Positions 1 to 9,241 of a stretch of DNA of 64,000 nucleotides are shown here, in pieces. The stretch lies in contig OZ246004.1 of assembly GCA_965230495.1 (NCBI GenBank), positions 992,001 through 1,056,000 of the forward strand, read 5' to 3'. The DNA is from JACJYM01 sp965230495 (GTDB lineage Bacteria > Bacteroidota > Bacteroidia > Chitinophagales > Saprospiraceae). The stretch's first letter is position 1, and the number at the start of each line of letters is the position of its first letter. The position numbers and the translations under genes were made by a program. A model generated the notes under the pieces. The model was not told the origin of the DNA. It did not search any database and saw only the letters and a program-made list of their open reading frames with translations.

Positions 1-177
1 ATTGATTAGATCTCTGGCATTAACGGTAGCACCGCACCCATAATTCATTTCCAACATTTTAGAAGGAATCTCTAATCCCGGAAACTTCCATATAGGAGAA
101 GTTGTACAGCACAGACCAACATCTGGATTCTCAGCGGCCTTTTTATAAACGTCTTCAGTGACAGAAAGATAACTCAT
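1..177 (-). CDS. Putative ArsM-type methyltransferase, N-terminal part (cut by window edge)
   Basis: An open frame on the minus strand starts with ATG at 177 and runs off the left edge, giving 59 residues that begin MSYLSVTEDVYKKAAENPDV. The segment contains GLCCTTSPIW and MNYGCGATV. From memory, this resembles the conserved N-terminus of the arsenosugar-type arsenite methyltransferase (ArsM) family of cyanobacteria and Bacteroidota, in which a CC pair and a YGCG motif precede the SAM-binding domain. The methyltransferase fold itself lies outside the window, so the function rests on the N-terminus alone. It is divergent from the succinate dehydrogenase operon, with about 200 bases between them. 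Confidence 0.6.
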   Translation of the reverse strand, partial: MSYLSVTEDVYKKAAENPDVGLCCTTSPIWKFPGLEIPSKMLEMNYGCGATVNARDLIN

Positions 178-374
178 ACAATAAGCTTATTTAGAGGACA
201 CAAATAAAATTAAATTTTTAGAATTCTATTGTCTGCTATCCTACAATTATAATTAACTCGACATTGTTATTAAGATAGATTCTAAATAAATTCAATTTAG
301 CTATTTTCGACATTACTTCTCTTTGTCTATTTCATATCTTGCGAACTTCAGATTAATTAATATAAAATCTAAGA

Positions 375-1067
375 ATGAGTTGGTTTAAACAATTAACTAC
401 TTCAAGTCTGGGTAAAAAACTTATTATGGCATTATCAGGTATCTTCCTGATGGTATTTTTACTTCAGCATTTCTTAATAAATTTTCTTTCTATAATCAGT
501 GCCGATACCTTTAATAGCGTATCGCATTTTATGGGTACTAATCCATTAGTACAATTTTTATTACAACCCATTTTGATCGCAGGTGTTGTGATTCATTTTA
601 TCATGGGTATTTATTTAGAGCTTAAAAACAGAGGAGCTCGAAATGTTAAGTACGCCATGTATAAAGGAGGGGCGAATTCTAGTTGGATGAGTAGAAATAT
701 GATTTACTCAGGATTAGTAACTTTAGCTTTTTTAGGACTCCATTTTTATGATTTTTGGATTCCTGAGATTACAACAAAGTATATAGAAGGAGATATGTCA
801 GGGTTGCTTCATAATTCGGATCAATTTAGATATTATGAAGAGTTAGTACATAAATTTCATGACCCTGTGAGGGTAGGTATTTATGTCGTATCATTTATAC
901 TTTTGGCACTACACTTGCTGCATGGTTTTCAATCTTCTTTTCAATCAGCTGGATTTAATAGTAATAAATATACTCCAGCCATACAGAAATTAGGAAACGT
1001 ATATGCTATTGTAATTCCATTAGGTTTTGCCTTTATTGCTTTATATCACTATTTGTCAAATATTTAG
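375..1067 (+). CDS. sdhC: Succinate dehydrogenase/fumarate reductase cytochrome b subunit
   Basis: This 230-residue membrane protein anchors the succinate:quinone oxidoreductase and carries haem b for electron transfer to menaquinone. Five hydrophobic segments are visible, with histidines placed as expected for the Bacteroidota b558 family (LQHFLINF near residue 31, VIHFIMGIYLEL near 72, LHFYDFW near 121, VHKFHDP near 157, LHLLHGFQSSFQSAG near 180). The ATG at 375 gives the expected N-terminus, which starts with a short cytosolic stretch before the first helix. It is the first gene of a four-gene run with the flavoprotein 12 bases downstream. The direction (succinate oxidation or fumarate reduction) cannot be read from sequence. 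Confidence 0.95.
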   Translation: MSWFKQLTTSSLGKKLIMALSGIFLMVFLLQHFLINFLSIISADTFNSVSHFMGTNPLVQFLLQPILIAGVVIHFIMGIYLELKNRGARNVKYAMYKGGANSSWMSRNMIYSGLVTLAFLGLHFYDFWIPEITTKYIEGDMSGLLHNSDQFRYYEELVHKFHDPVRVGIYVVSFILLALHLLHGFQSSFQSAGFNSNKYTPAIQKLGNVYAIVIPLGFAFIALYHYLSNI

Positions 1068-1079
1068 AAAGAAGTAATT

Positions 1080-3083
1080 ATGTCAGTATTAAACGGTAAA
1101 TCACCAGAAGGTCCTATCAAGGATAAATGGACTTCTTATAAAGATCATATCAATCTTGTTAATCCTGCAAACAAAAGAAACATTGATGTTATTGTAGTAG
1201 GGACTGGTTTGGCAGGTGGATCGGCTTCGGCAACCCTGGCTGAATTAGGATATAATGTTAAGGCCTTTTGTTATCAGGATTCTCCCAGGAGAGCTCACTC
1301 CATTGCTGCCCAAGGAGGAATTAACGCGGCAAAAAATTATCAAGGAGATGGAGATTCAGTATATAGATTATTCTATGATACTATAAAGGGAGGTGATTAT
1401 AGATCAAGAGAATCAAATGTATATAGGTTGGCTGAGGTTTCTGCCAATATTATTGACCAATGTGTAGCACAAGGAGTACCTTTCGCAAGAGATTATGGAG
1501 GGCTATTAGACAATAGATCATTTGGTGGCGTTTTGGTATCTAGAACATTTTATGCCAAAGGACAAACAGGTCAACAATTACTTCTTGGAGCTTATTCTGC
1601 AATGAATAGACAAATTGCAAGAGGAAAAATAGATATGTATAACAGGCATGAAATGCTTGACCTTGTGGTGGTAGATGGGAAGGCTAGAGGTATTATTGCA
1701 CGAAATCTAGTGACTGGAGAAATAGAAAGGCATTCAGCTCATGCTGTAGTCATTGCATCGGGAGGATATGGCAATGTGTTTTTCTTGTCTACAAATGCAA
1801 TGGGTAGTAATGTAACGGCTTCATGGAAAACACATAGAAGAGGAGCTTATTTTGCAAATCCGTGCTATACACAGATTCACCCGACTTGTATTCCTAGAAG
1901 TGGAGATTATCAATCTAAGTTAACTTTAATGTCGGAATCCTTAAGGAATGATGGGCGAATTTGGGTGCCTAAGAAAATGGAAGATGTGGAGGCTATAAGA
2001 GAGGAGAGACTTAAACCGACTGAAATAAAAGAAGAAGATAGAGATTATTATTTGGAGAGAAGATATCCTGCTTTTGGAAATCTTGTGCCAAGAGATGTTG
2101 CCAGTAGAGCAGCTAAAGAACGATGTGATGCAGGATATGGTGTAAATGCGACAGGTGAGGCAGTCTATTTAGATTTTAGTTCTGCGATTATGAGATACGG
2201 CGAGGAGCAGGCTAACATAAAAGGAGAAAAGAATGCTTCGGAGCAGAGGAAAAGAGAATTAGGAGAAAAGGTAGTCGAAGCTAAATATGGTAATCTATTT
2301 GAGATGTATGAAAAGATTACGGATCAGAATCCTTATAAGACGCCGATGATGATATATCCAGCGGTACACTATACGATGGGAGGAATTTGGGTAGATTATA
2401 ATCTTATGACTACTGTTCCTGGGTGTTACGCCATTGGAGAAGCTAATTTCTCGGATCATGGGGCGAATAGGTTAGGAGCTTCAGCACTAATGCAAGGATT
2501 GGCAGATGGTTATTTTGTACTTCCTTATACCATAGGAGACTATCTGTCAGATGATATTAGAACAGGAAAAATCTCTACAGAGACTCCAGAATTTGAGCAG
2601 GCAGAAAAAGAAGTAAGAGAAAAATTAGAATTTTTTGTAGGAAATGAAGGCTCCCGTTCGGTAGATTATTATCATAAGAAGTTGGGACAGATAATGTGGA
2701 ATAAGTGCGGTATGGCACGCAACGAGAAAGGATTAAAAGAAGCTATTGTGGAGATCGCAGAGCTAAGGGCAGATTTTTGGAAAAATGTGAGCGTACCTGG
2801 TTCTATGTTCGAGCTAAATCCTGAGTTAGAAAAGGCGGGTAGAGTCGCTGATTTTCTTGAATTGGGAGAATTATTTGCTAGGGATGCACTGGAAAGAAAT
2901 GAGAGTTGTGGAGGACATTTTAGAGAAGAGTATCAGACTGAAGAGGGAGAAGCATTAAGAGATGATCAAAACTTTGCTTATGTAGCTGCATGGGAGTATA
3001 CGGGTAAGCCTAGTGAGGCTAAATTGCACAAAGAAGAATTAACGTTTAAAGATATTGAACTGAAGACAAGAAGTTATAAATAG
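1080..3083 (+). CDS. sdhA: Succinate dehydrogenase/fumarate reductase flavoprotein subunit
   Basis: This is the 667-residue FAD subunit that interconverts succinate and fumarate. The dinucleotide-binding motif GTGLAGGSASATLAELGY lies near residues 41-58, and the covalent-FAD histidine region reads RRAHSIAAQGGINAAKN near residue 70. The substrate-domain segments QIHPTCIPRSGD and GGIWVDYN and the second FAD motif GANRLGASALMQGLADGYF are all present. The length matches the Bacteroidota/Epsilon b558-type flavoproteins. It sits between the cytochrome b gene and a small membrane-protein gene and is probably co-transcribed with both. Confidence 0.97.
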   Translation: MSVLNGKSPEGPIKDKWTSYKDHINLVNPANKRNIDVIVVGTGLAGGSASATLAELGYNVKAFCYQDSPRRAHSIAAQGGINAAKNYQGDGDSVYRLFYDTIKGGDYRSRESNVYRLAEVSANIIDQCVAQGVPFARDYGGLLDNRSFGGVLVSRTFYAKGQTGQQLLLGAYSAMNRQIARGKIDMYNRHEMLDLVVVDGKARGIIARNLVTGEIERHSAHAVVIASGGYGNVFFLSTNAMGSNVTASWKTHRRGAYFANPCYTQIHPTCIPRSGDYQSKLTLMSESLRNDGRIWVPKKMEDVEAIREERLKPTEIKEEDRDYYLERRYPAFGNLVPRDVASRAAKERCDAGYGVNATGEAVYLDFSSAIMRYGEEQANIKGEKNASEQRKRELGEKVVEAKYGNLFEMYEKITDQNPYKTPMMIYPAVHYTMGGIWVDYNLMTTVPGCYAIGEANFSDHGANRLGASALMQGLADGYFVLPYTIGDYLSDDIRTGKISTETPEFEQAEKEVREKLEFFVGNEGSRSVDYYHKKLGQIMWNKCGMARNEKGLKEAIVEIAELRADFWKNVSVPGSMFELNPELEKAGRVADFLELGELFARDALERNESCGGHFREEYQTEEGEALRDDQNFAYVAAWEYTGKPSEAKLHKEELTFKDIELKTRSYK

Positions 3084-3104
3084 TATTAACCAAATTGGTT
3101 CTTT

Positions 3105-3440
3105 ATGAAGAATATTAAGCTAAAATTGAAAAGAGTAGATCCTGTTAAATATGCTATAATAATAGGTCTTCTTATGGCTCTTACGACTTTCATAATGATG
3201 CTCATTTTTATGTTATTAGGCTCTGTTATTGGTGGTGTAATGGACGAGCCGGGATTAGCAATGATAATGGGTGGAGGGTTTGTAGCAGTAATAATTGCAC
3301 CTATATTTTATGGTATTTTTGGATTTATATTTGGTTTAATAGGAACTGCATTGCTAAATTTTATTCTTCAAAAAACTGATGGTTTGGAAATGGAGTTTGA
3401 TGGTGAAGGTGTTGATTTATCCGATCATATGATAGAATAA
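3105..3440 (+). CDS. Small membrane protein within the sdh operon (DUF3566-like)
   Basis: A 111-residue protein with a basic N-terminus (KLKLKRVDPVKYA), two hydrophobic segments (about residues 17-45 and 52-87) and an acidic tail (EMEFDGEGVDLSD). The second segment has the pattern PIFYGIFGFIFGLIGTALLN, which I associate with small DUF3566-like membrane proteins common in Bacteroidota. Function is unknown. It lies 21 bases after sdhA and 57 bases before sdhB on the same strand, which suggests co-transcription. Its position between two catalytic subunit genes is unusual, because the C-A-B genes normally adjoin. It could be a complex-associated factor or a chance insertion. Confidence 0.8.
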   Translation: MKNIKLKLKRVDPVKYAIIIGLLMALTTFIMMLIFMLLGSVIGGVMDEPGLAMIMGGGFVAVIIAPIFYGIFGFIFGLIGTALLNFILQKTDGLEMEFDGEGVDLSDHMIE

Positions 3441-3497
3441 GTGTATTAGAATTAGAGAATATAAAAGTCACTAACGAATTAATTTACTAAATCGAAT

Positions 3498-4250
3498 ATG
3501 GATTTAACATTAAAAATTTGGAGACAGAAAGGACCTAAAGATCAAGGTAAAATAGTTGATTATAAGGTTTCAAATATATCAGAACATATGTCATTCCTTG
3601 AAATGATGGATGTATTAAATGAACAATTGATCAATGCGGGAGAAGAACCTGTGGCATTTGACCATGACTGTAGGGAAGGAATATGCGGGGCGTGCTCAAT
3701 GTTTATAAATGGTCAGGCCCATGGACCTTCTCGAGGAACTACTACATGTCAACTTCATATGCGTAGTTTCAATGATGGAGATACTATCTATATAGAGCCT
3801 TTTAGAGCTGCTGCATTTCCAGTAATTAAAGATTTAGTAGTAGATCGCTCTTCTTTTGAAAGAATTCAGCAAGCAGGAGGTTACATTTCAGTTAATACCT
3901 CTGGGAATACACAGGACGCTAATGCTATACCTATTCCAAAGGAAAACGCAGATCTTGCAATGGATGCTGCTACATGTATAGGATGTGGAGCTTGTGTGGC
4001 AACATGTAAAAATTCAAGTGCTATGCTTTTTGTAGGTGCTAAAGTATCACAATATGAGCTTCTTCCCCAAGGACAGGTTGAATCGAAAAACAGGGTGCAG
4101 AACATGGTGACTCAGATGGATATAGAGGGATTTGGCAACTGTACCAATACTGGAGCATGTGAAGTGGAATGTCCAAAGGGTATTTCGATATCTAATATAG
4201 CTAGAATGAATAAAGCATTCTTTGGTGCGGCTCTAAGCAAGGGAGAATAG
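3498..4250 (+). CDS. sdhB: Succinate dehydrogenase/fumarate reductase iron-sulfur subunit
   Basis: This 250-residue subunit carries electrons from FAD to the membrane anchor through three Fe-S clusters. The [2Fe-2S] ligands lie in CREGICGACSMF and TTTCQLH (about residues 55-95). The bacterial ferredoxin half has CIGCGACVATCK near residue 160 and CTNTGACEVECPKGI near residue 212. Length and motif order match the Bacteroidota type. It is the last gene of the sdh run. A short hairpin followed by a T-rich stretch overlaps its stop codon. Confidence 0.96.
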   Translation: MDLTLKIWRQKGPKDQGKIVDYKVSNISEHMSFLEMMDVLNEQLINAGEEPVAFDHDCREGICGACSMFINGQAHGPSRGTTTCQLHMRSFNDGDTIYIEPFRAAAFPVIKDLVVDRSSFERIQQAGGYISVNTSGNTQDANAIPIPKENADLAMDAATCIGCGACVATCKNSSAMLFVGAKVSQYELLPQGQVESKNRVQNMVTQMDIEGFGNCTNTGACEVECPKGISISNIARMNKAFFGAALSKGE

Positions 4251-4280
4251 AAAAGGGATATTCTCTATTGAACATTTTTT
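4243..4280 (+). terminator. Possible terminator after sdhB
   Basis: An inverted repeat GAGAATA / TATTCTC (4243-4249 and 4259-4265) overlaps the sdhB stop codon. A run of six T begins about nine bases after the stem and more T-rich sequence follows. The stem is short and AT-rich and the T tract is not directly attached, so this is a weak candidate for the end of the sdh transcript. Confidence 0.35.
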
Positions 4281-4378
4281 ATATTATTTTATTTTTTAAT
4301 GTATATTAATTTATACTAATTTGTAGTTTTATGTAAATTAGGTATGTTTTCATTAATTGCATTAGGAATATATATAAA

Positions 4379-5617
4379 ATGACTTCTAATAGTTCTCTTT
4401 CGTTTGTATTAAAAGTTAAGGAAGACATATTGAATGATATGTTAGCCAAATCATTGCAGAGTGCTTTGGATGGTGAAAAATATGAAGTTAATGGTGTGAT
4501 TTTACATCTGAAGTCATACGGATCGCCTACAGTTCAAATTGATAGAGATAATATAAGAACGAAAGTTTTTTTGGATATCAAATTACTCAGACCTTCTGGG
4601 GTGTTCTCTGTAGAGGTAGAAGGCAAATTGATATTAAAGCTTACATCCCGAATACAAATAGCTGATGATTATCGCCTAGAAACGAATACAGAGGTGGATG
4701 GATTTGATTGGGAAGAAGAACCTAAGTTTATAATAGGTTCTCTAGATATTCCTATCGAAAAGTTGGTAAATCTGGTATTTAAACACTATAACTCGGTAAT
4801 TACTGCGAAAATTGATGCCAGTATAATGGAAAATGTGGATATGGAAACACTCATAAAATCAACTTTAAAGAAAACAGATGATTTTATAAGTAAATATCAA
4901 TGGCATGGTGTAAGATGTAAGCCTTTAATCAATAAAATGGAAGTCACGGATGCCAGTCATTATGAGGATTATGTTCTTATAAATGGTAACGTAAAAATGG
5001 GAGTAGAGCTTTCTGATTCCTTTATAGAACATAATTCATATCCTGTAATCAAGTTGTTTCCATCTGATGAGGAAAGCTGCGATTCTCAGTTTTTAGCGAA
5101 AATAGATATACATTTTAAAGTTTTTGAACTTTTTATGGCTGAAAATCTTAAAGGAATGGATGTGGGTGGTAAACCATTGCGTGTAAATGAAATCAAGTCG
5201 TCTTTTGATGATCATGAATTATCTTTTGATATAAGAATAGATCAACCTATACAAGCTAATGTATTGGTAACAGGAAGACCCTTGTTTAGAGAAGATGCTC
5301 AGGTTTTTGATTTAGAAAATCTAGATGTAAAAGTTCATGCGAATAACATATTATACAAACTTACAGCTCCTGTAGTAAATAGACTTATTGAAAAGAAAAT
5401 TGGCGATTATCTTCCATTCGATATGCGTGCTTCAATAGATAAAAACCTCTCTGAAATGCAGCAGTTAATGAAGGACTCTTTTGGAGAAACGGTTAATATC
5501 AATCATGGTGATATATCCCTTAAGAATTTGACTATATATGAGAACAAAATGTCCGCAGATTTGATAGCAAATGGAGTAGAAGTAGATTTAGATATTGACA
5601 ATACTATTTTTACATAA
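4379..5617 (+). CDS. DUF4403 family protein
   Basis: A 412-residue protein without a clear signal peptide. It consists of alternating beta-strand-like segments, such as VKVFLDIKLLRPSG-type strands and charged amphipathic stretches (KIDASIMENVDMETLIKSTL). The overall pattern, with an IPIEKLVN segment mid-protein and a C-terminal half repeating the N-terminal one, fits the DUF4403 family of Bacteroidota, whose members are thought to have a lipid-binding tubular fold. No biochemical role is known to me. It follows the sdh operon after about 130 AT-rich bases and ends 4 bases from the convergent TPR gene. Confidence 0.7.
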   Translation: MTSNSSLSFVLKVKEDILNDMLAKSLQSALDGEKYEVNGVILHLKSYGSPTVQIDRDNIRTKVFLDIKLLRPSGVFSVEVEGKLILKLTSRIQIADDYRLETNTEVDGFDWEEEPKFIIGSLDIPIEKLVNLVFKHYNSVITAKIDASIMENVDMETLIKSTLKKTDDFISKYQWHGVRCKPLINKMEVTDASHYEDYVLINGNVKMGVELSDSFIEHNSYPVIKLFPSDEESCDSQFLAKIDIHFKVFELFMAENLKGMDVGGKPLRVNEIKSSFDDHELSFDIRIDQPIQANVLVTGRPLFREDAQVFDLENLDVKVHANNILYKLTAPVVNRLIEKKIGDYLPFDMRASIDKNLSEMQQLMKDSFGETVNINHGDISLKNLTIYENKMSADLIANGVEVDLDIDNTIFT

Positions 5618-5621
5618 GCTA

Positions 5622-7439
5622 TTACTTATATGGTAATGTTGATATTCTAATCTCGACATCTTTATTTCCTTCCTTTCTCATGACATGGTTAAAAACACAC
5701 GCCCATTCTTCTGCTCTCTCAACTTTAGGTCCAATGGTTATAGATTTGACAAAGGGGCGAATATTAATAGTCTCTAAGTAGACTCGTGGAGGTGACATAT
5801 TCTTATCAATTTTGATATACTCATCTATGAATCGATCAGGAATGACTAGTCTCACCTCATTTTCATGGGCATATTCTTCTCCTTTGAAGAGATAATCTAT
5901 TTCACTGAGTTTTTCTAATATAAATTTCAGATCATCTCCTTTAATATTTTTAACTATTGATTTTATTTCCTGAATTCTACGCGTAATTGTTTCACAGTAA
6001 TCGTAACCACCTATACATTGAAATTGCTGATTAAGGTAGGCTACTTTGTAAAACTCGAGCTTTTCCATATCTCTTTTTTCTTGAGAAGTATTGAATATAA
6101 GATTTTCAATTTTTTGTAAAAACCTATTACCATCCAGAGTAATTGAGCAACCGCACCCATCCATATTTTCGGACGATTTAGCGTACATTCTCCATAGTGT
6201 AAGATTATCACTGTGATTATTGCTTTTGGGAATGAAAGAGCCAAGAAAAGGCTTATTGATAAAGAAATCGGTGGCACCGGAATAATTATTTTCCAGAATG
6301 GATCCTCGTAGAATTTCTCCTTCTGAAGTGTCGTTCATGTAATTGCCTTCAGAAAGCCTGAATTTGGGATCATCATAGGTAAGTAATATTTTTGCAGCAG
6401 TCATTCCGGTATAGTGGGTAACTAGCATCTCATCCTCGTTGTATTTTAAAATGGATTTTATTTGATCAACTGCAGTGTGTATATCTTTGAATTCATTGCT
6501 ATTAAGAATTTTTTGAATGTCGTTAATATTCCACTTTGCCTGTTCTACCCAATGATCATCATTGTTTAACTGTACACAGGTTTCAAAATCTGTCAGAGCT
6601 TTTTTGTATTGCCGTAACTTTTTATAAAGAATTCCTCTATTAAAGTAAGCCAATATGTAGGAAGGATTTACTTCGATTGCTTTAGAATAATCATCAATGG
6701 CTTTTTGTTGGTTATCAAGATTGCCATATACTAATCCTCTATTATTGTAAGCATCACTTCTTTGAGGATTGAATTCAATAGCCTTTGTATAATCTTCTAT
6801 TGCTTTATCATTTTTACCTCTATCTTGGAAAATGATTCCTCTATTATAATATGCACCGCTACCTTTGGGGTTAAGTTCAATAGCTTTCGTATAGTCATTT
6901 ATGGCTTTATCAAATTCTCTAAGATCAGAATATGTTTTCCCTCGGTTAAAATATGCAAGAGAATAAGTAGCATCAGATTCGATTGCTTTGGTATAATTTT
7001 CGATGGCATTTTTGAGGTCGCCTTTGTGCGAATAAATTAGAGCAATATTATTGTAAGCATCAGAGTTTTTAGGGTCAATTTCTACAGCCTTGTTATAACA
7101 TTCCAAGGCCTTATCGAGATCTTTCATGTCGTAATAGACGAGGCCCATATTGTAATAAAAGGCACTTATATTGGGATTAATAGATTGTGCAATTAGATAT
7201 TCTTCGATAGCCTTGTCAAAGTTTTTCAGATCATGATAAATAGTACCTCTCAAATTGTGAAGAGAGGAATGACCATCCTTAAGAATTTGATTTGAAGTGA
7301 TTTTCAATAATCGGTTAAGTAAAGCATTGTCAGTATGGCTTTTATCTTTGAATTTGATGTATAAATCATGTGCAATATTATACTCCTTCTTCTCTAATAA
7401 TGCCTCAATCTCTTTTAATAGTTCTTGCTCTTTACTCAT
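5622..7439 (-). CDS. TPR-repeat protein with DUF2971-like C-terminal domain
   Basis: A 605-residue protein with no signal peptide, so probably cytoplasmic. Residues about 60-300 hold seven clear 34-residue tetratricopeptide repeats with the pattern AYxNRGxxYxxxxxxxKAIxDYxKAIExNP. After a linker, residues about 340-600 begin LVTHYTGMTAAKILL and contain FRLSEGNYMNDTSEG. That is the layout of DUF2971-like domains (a YTS..IL start followed by an LND.xEg motif), a family seen in accessory and stress-related loci but of unknown biochemistry. The ATG at 7439 is the natural start. It faces the DUF4403 gene with only 4 bases between stops and is divergent from gldA. Confidence 0.8.
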   Translation of the reverse strand: MSKEQELLKEIEALLEKKEYNIAHDLYIKFKDKSHTDNALLNRLLKITSNQILKDGHSSLHNLRGTIYHDLKNFDKAIEEYLIAQSINPNISAFYYNMGLVYYDMKDLDKALECYNKAVEIDPKNSDAYNNIALIYSHKGDLKNAIENYTKAIESDATYSLAYFNRGKTYSDLREFDKAINDYTKAIELNPKGSGAYYNRGIIFQDRGKNDKAIEDYTKAIEFNPQRSDAYNNRGLVYGNLDNQQKAIDDYSKAIEVNPSYILAYFNRGILYKKLRQYKKALTDFETCVQLNNDDHWVEQAKWNINDIQKILNSNEFKDIHTAVDQIKSILKYNEDEMLVTHYTGMTAAKILLTYDDPKFRLSEGNYMNDTSEGEILRGSILENNYSGATDFFINKPFLGSFIPKSNNHSDNLTLWRMYAKSSENMDGCGCSITLDGNRFLQKIENLIFNTSQEKRDMEKLEFYKVAYLNQQFQCIGGYDYCETITRRIQEIKSIVKNIKGDDLKFILEKLSEIDYLFKGEEYAHENEVRLVIPDRFIDEYIKIDKNMSPPRVYLETINIRPFVKSITIGPKVERAEEWACVFNHVMRKEGNKDVEIRISTLPYK

Positions 7440-7566
7440 GGTTGTAATATTATTTTTTGCGTAATCAAGTTTGGTTTCAAAAATAAGTAATTACTTTTAT
7501 TCAACGCTTCATATCTTGCACGACGCTAAAAATTCGGCTTAACACTTTTATATTTCTCAAGAAATG

Positions 7567-7574
7567 TATTTTTG
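7567..7574 (+). promoter_or_regulatory. Candidate -7 box before gldA
   Basis: The sequence TATTTTTG matches the Bacteroidota -7 consensus TAnnTTTG and lies 25 bases before the gldA start codon. I do not see a good TTTG -33 box at the usual 17-23 base spacing, so only half the promoter is supported. Confidence 0.35.
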
Positions 7575-7599
7575 TAATTCATTTTCAAAAACAATTTGA

Positions 7600-8508
7600 A
7601 TGTCATTAGAGGTAGTTGGACTTACTAAAAAGTTTGGAGAACAAATAGCAGTCGACAATGTATCTTTCTCAGCTCCTAAAGGACAAATATTAGGTTTCCT
7701 AGGTCCAAATGGAGCAGGTAAGTCCACCACTATGAAGATGATTACCGGATATTATGAACCTACACAAGGAACAGCCAGTGTTTGTGGCTATGATGTGGTA
7801 TCTGATACGCTGCATGCTCAACGTTGTATAGGTTATTTGCCAGAAAGTAATCCGTTATATACTGATATGTATGTCAAAGAATATCTCAAATTCGTATGCG
7901 ATATACACAAGTTGTCGGACAAAAACAGCAGAATAGCTAAGGTAATTGATGTAACAGGATTAAGTAAGGAGCAAAATAAAATAGTTGATACTTTATCAAA
8001 GGGATATAAGCAACGTGTGGGGCTAGCACAAGCTTTGTTGCATGATCCTGAAGTACTAATCCTTGATGAACCCACATCTGGTCTTGATATGAATCAGTTG
8101 GTGGAGATAAGAAATTTGATTAGAGAATTAGGCAAAGAAAAAACAGTAATTTTTTCTACTCACATTATGCAAGAGGTTCAGGCTTTGTGTGATCGAGTTG
8201 TGATTATTAATGAAGGGAGAATTGTGGCAGATGACCCAATAGAGGAATTAAAGAATAGGATCGAAAATAGAAGGGAAGTAATAGTCAAGTTTTTGTCTAA
8301 TCCTGAATCAATGTCAGAGTATAGTGGCATTAATGGTTTACATGAGTTAAAGGACAAAGGTTCTCATTATAGTTTTGTATCTGATCAGAATCATGATATT
8401 AGAGCAGATATTTTTAGAATGGCATCTAAGCAAAATGATATTATCATTGAGCTCAGAGAAAGTGAACAGAATGTCGAATATATTTTTCAGAAGATTACAA
8501 AAGGATAG
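7600..8508 (+). CDS. gldA: Gliding motility-associated ABC transporter ATP-binding protein GldA
   Basis: A 302-residue ABC ATPase. The Walker A motif GPNGAGKSTTMK is near residue 36, the signature LSKGYKQRVGLAQALLHDP near 132-150, Walker B VLILDEPTSGLD near 152, and the switch histidine is in STHIMQEV near 188. A roughly 80-residue C-terminal extension is typical of GldA. GldA works with GldF and GldG as an ABC exporter-like complex required for gliding in Flavobacterium johnsoniae, though many non-gliding Bacteroidota keep it. gldF starts 3 bases after its stop, so the genes are co-transcribed. Confidence 0.92.
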   Translation: MSLEVVGLTKKFGEQIAVDNVSFSAPKGQILGFLGPNGAGKSTTMKMITGYYEPTQGTASVCGYDVVSDTLHAQRCIGYLPESNPLYTDMYVKEYLKFVCDIHKLSDKNSRIAKVIDVTGLSKEQNKIVDTLSKGYKQRVGLAQALLHDPEVLILDEPTSGLDMNQLVEIRNLIRELGKEKTVIFSTHIMQEVQALCDRVVIINEGRIVADDPIEELKNRIENRREVIVKFLSNPESMSEYSGINGLHELKDKGSHYSFVSDQNHDIRADIFRMASKQNDIIIELRESEQNVEYIFQKITKG

Positions 8509-8511
8509 CAA

Positions 8512-9240
8512 ATGAAAAGTATATTTTTTAAAGAGATCAATGCCTTTTTCAGTTCTATTATCGGATATCTTGTTATATCTGTTTTTCTTATCCTAATGGG
8601 ATTGTTTTTATGGGTATTTGTTGATTCCAGTATATTAGAATATAATTTTGCTTCTCTGGATCAATTGTTTTCTATAGCTCCATTTGTATTTCTATTTCTA
8701 ATTCCTGCAGTGACAATGCGGAGCTTTGCAGAAGAAAGACAAAATGGTACCATAGAGTTTTTGACAACTAAACCAATTACGGATACAGAAATAGTACTTG
8801 GTAAGTTTTTTGCCAATTTTACATTAGTGATTTTTGCTTTGTTACCAACATTACTATACTACTATACAGTGTATGATTTAGGTTCTCCTCGTGGAAATCT
8901 TGACTCAGGAGCCATTACAGGTTCTTATATAGGATTGTTCTTTCTTGGAGCTGCATTTGTGGCCATTGGGATGGTGGCATCAGTACTTTCGAAAAATCAA
9001 ATTGTTGCTTTTATTTTAGGGTCGTTTTTATGCTTTGTTTGTCATTGGGCTTTTGGCTATTTGGCCGATTTAAATTTTCTTTCTGGTGCTATGCAGCTAT
9101 TCGTACAGAAAATGGGATTTAGTTATCATTACACTTCCATTAGTCGAGGAGCTTTACACACAAGAGACTTAGTATATTTTATATCTGTAGTTTTTTTGTT
9201 TTTGTACATCTGCCAAAACTTATTGAAAAAAAGGAGTTGA
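8512..9240 (+). CDS. gldF: ABC transporter permease GldF
   Basis: This 242-residue ABC-2 type permease has six hydrophobic segments. It opens with KEINAFFSSIIGYLVI and contains PAVTMRSFAEERQNGTIEFLTTKPITD near residues 64-90, the hallmark cytoplasmic loop of GldF and related ABC-2 permeases. It is the membrane partner of GldA. gldA lies 3 bases upstream and gldG starts 1 base downstream, forming a compact gldA-F-G operon. Confidence 0.92.
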   Translation: MKSIFFKEINAFFSSIIGYLVISVFLILMGLFLWVFVDSSILEYNFASLDQLFSIAPFVFLFLIPAVTMRSFAEERQNGTIEFLTTKPITDTEIVLGKFFANFTLVIFALLPTLLYYYTVYDLGSPRGNLDSGAITGSYIGLFFLGAAFVAIGMVASVLSKNQIVAFILGSFLCFVCHWAFGYLADLNFLSGAMQLFVQKMGFSYHYTSISRGALHTRDLVYFISVVFLFLYICQNLLKKRS

Positions 9241-9241
9241 T

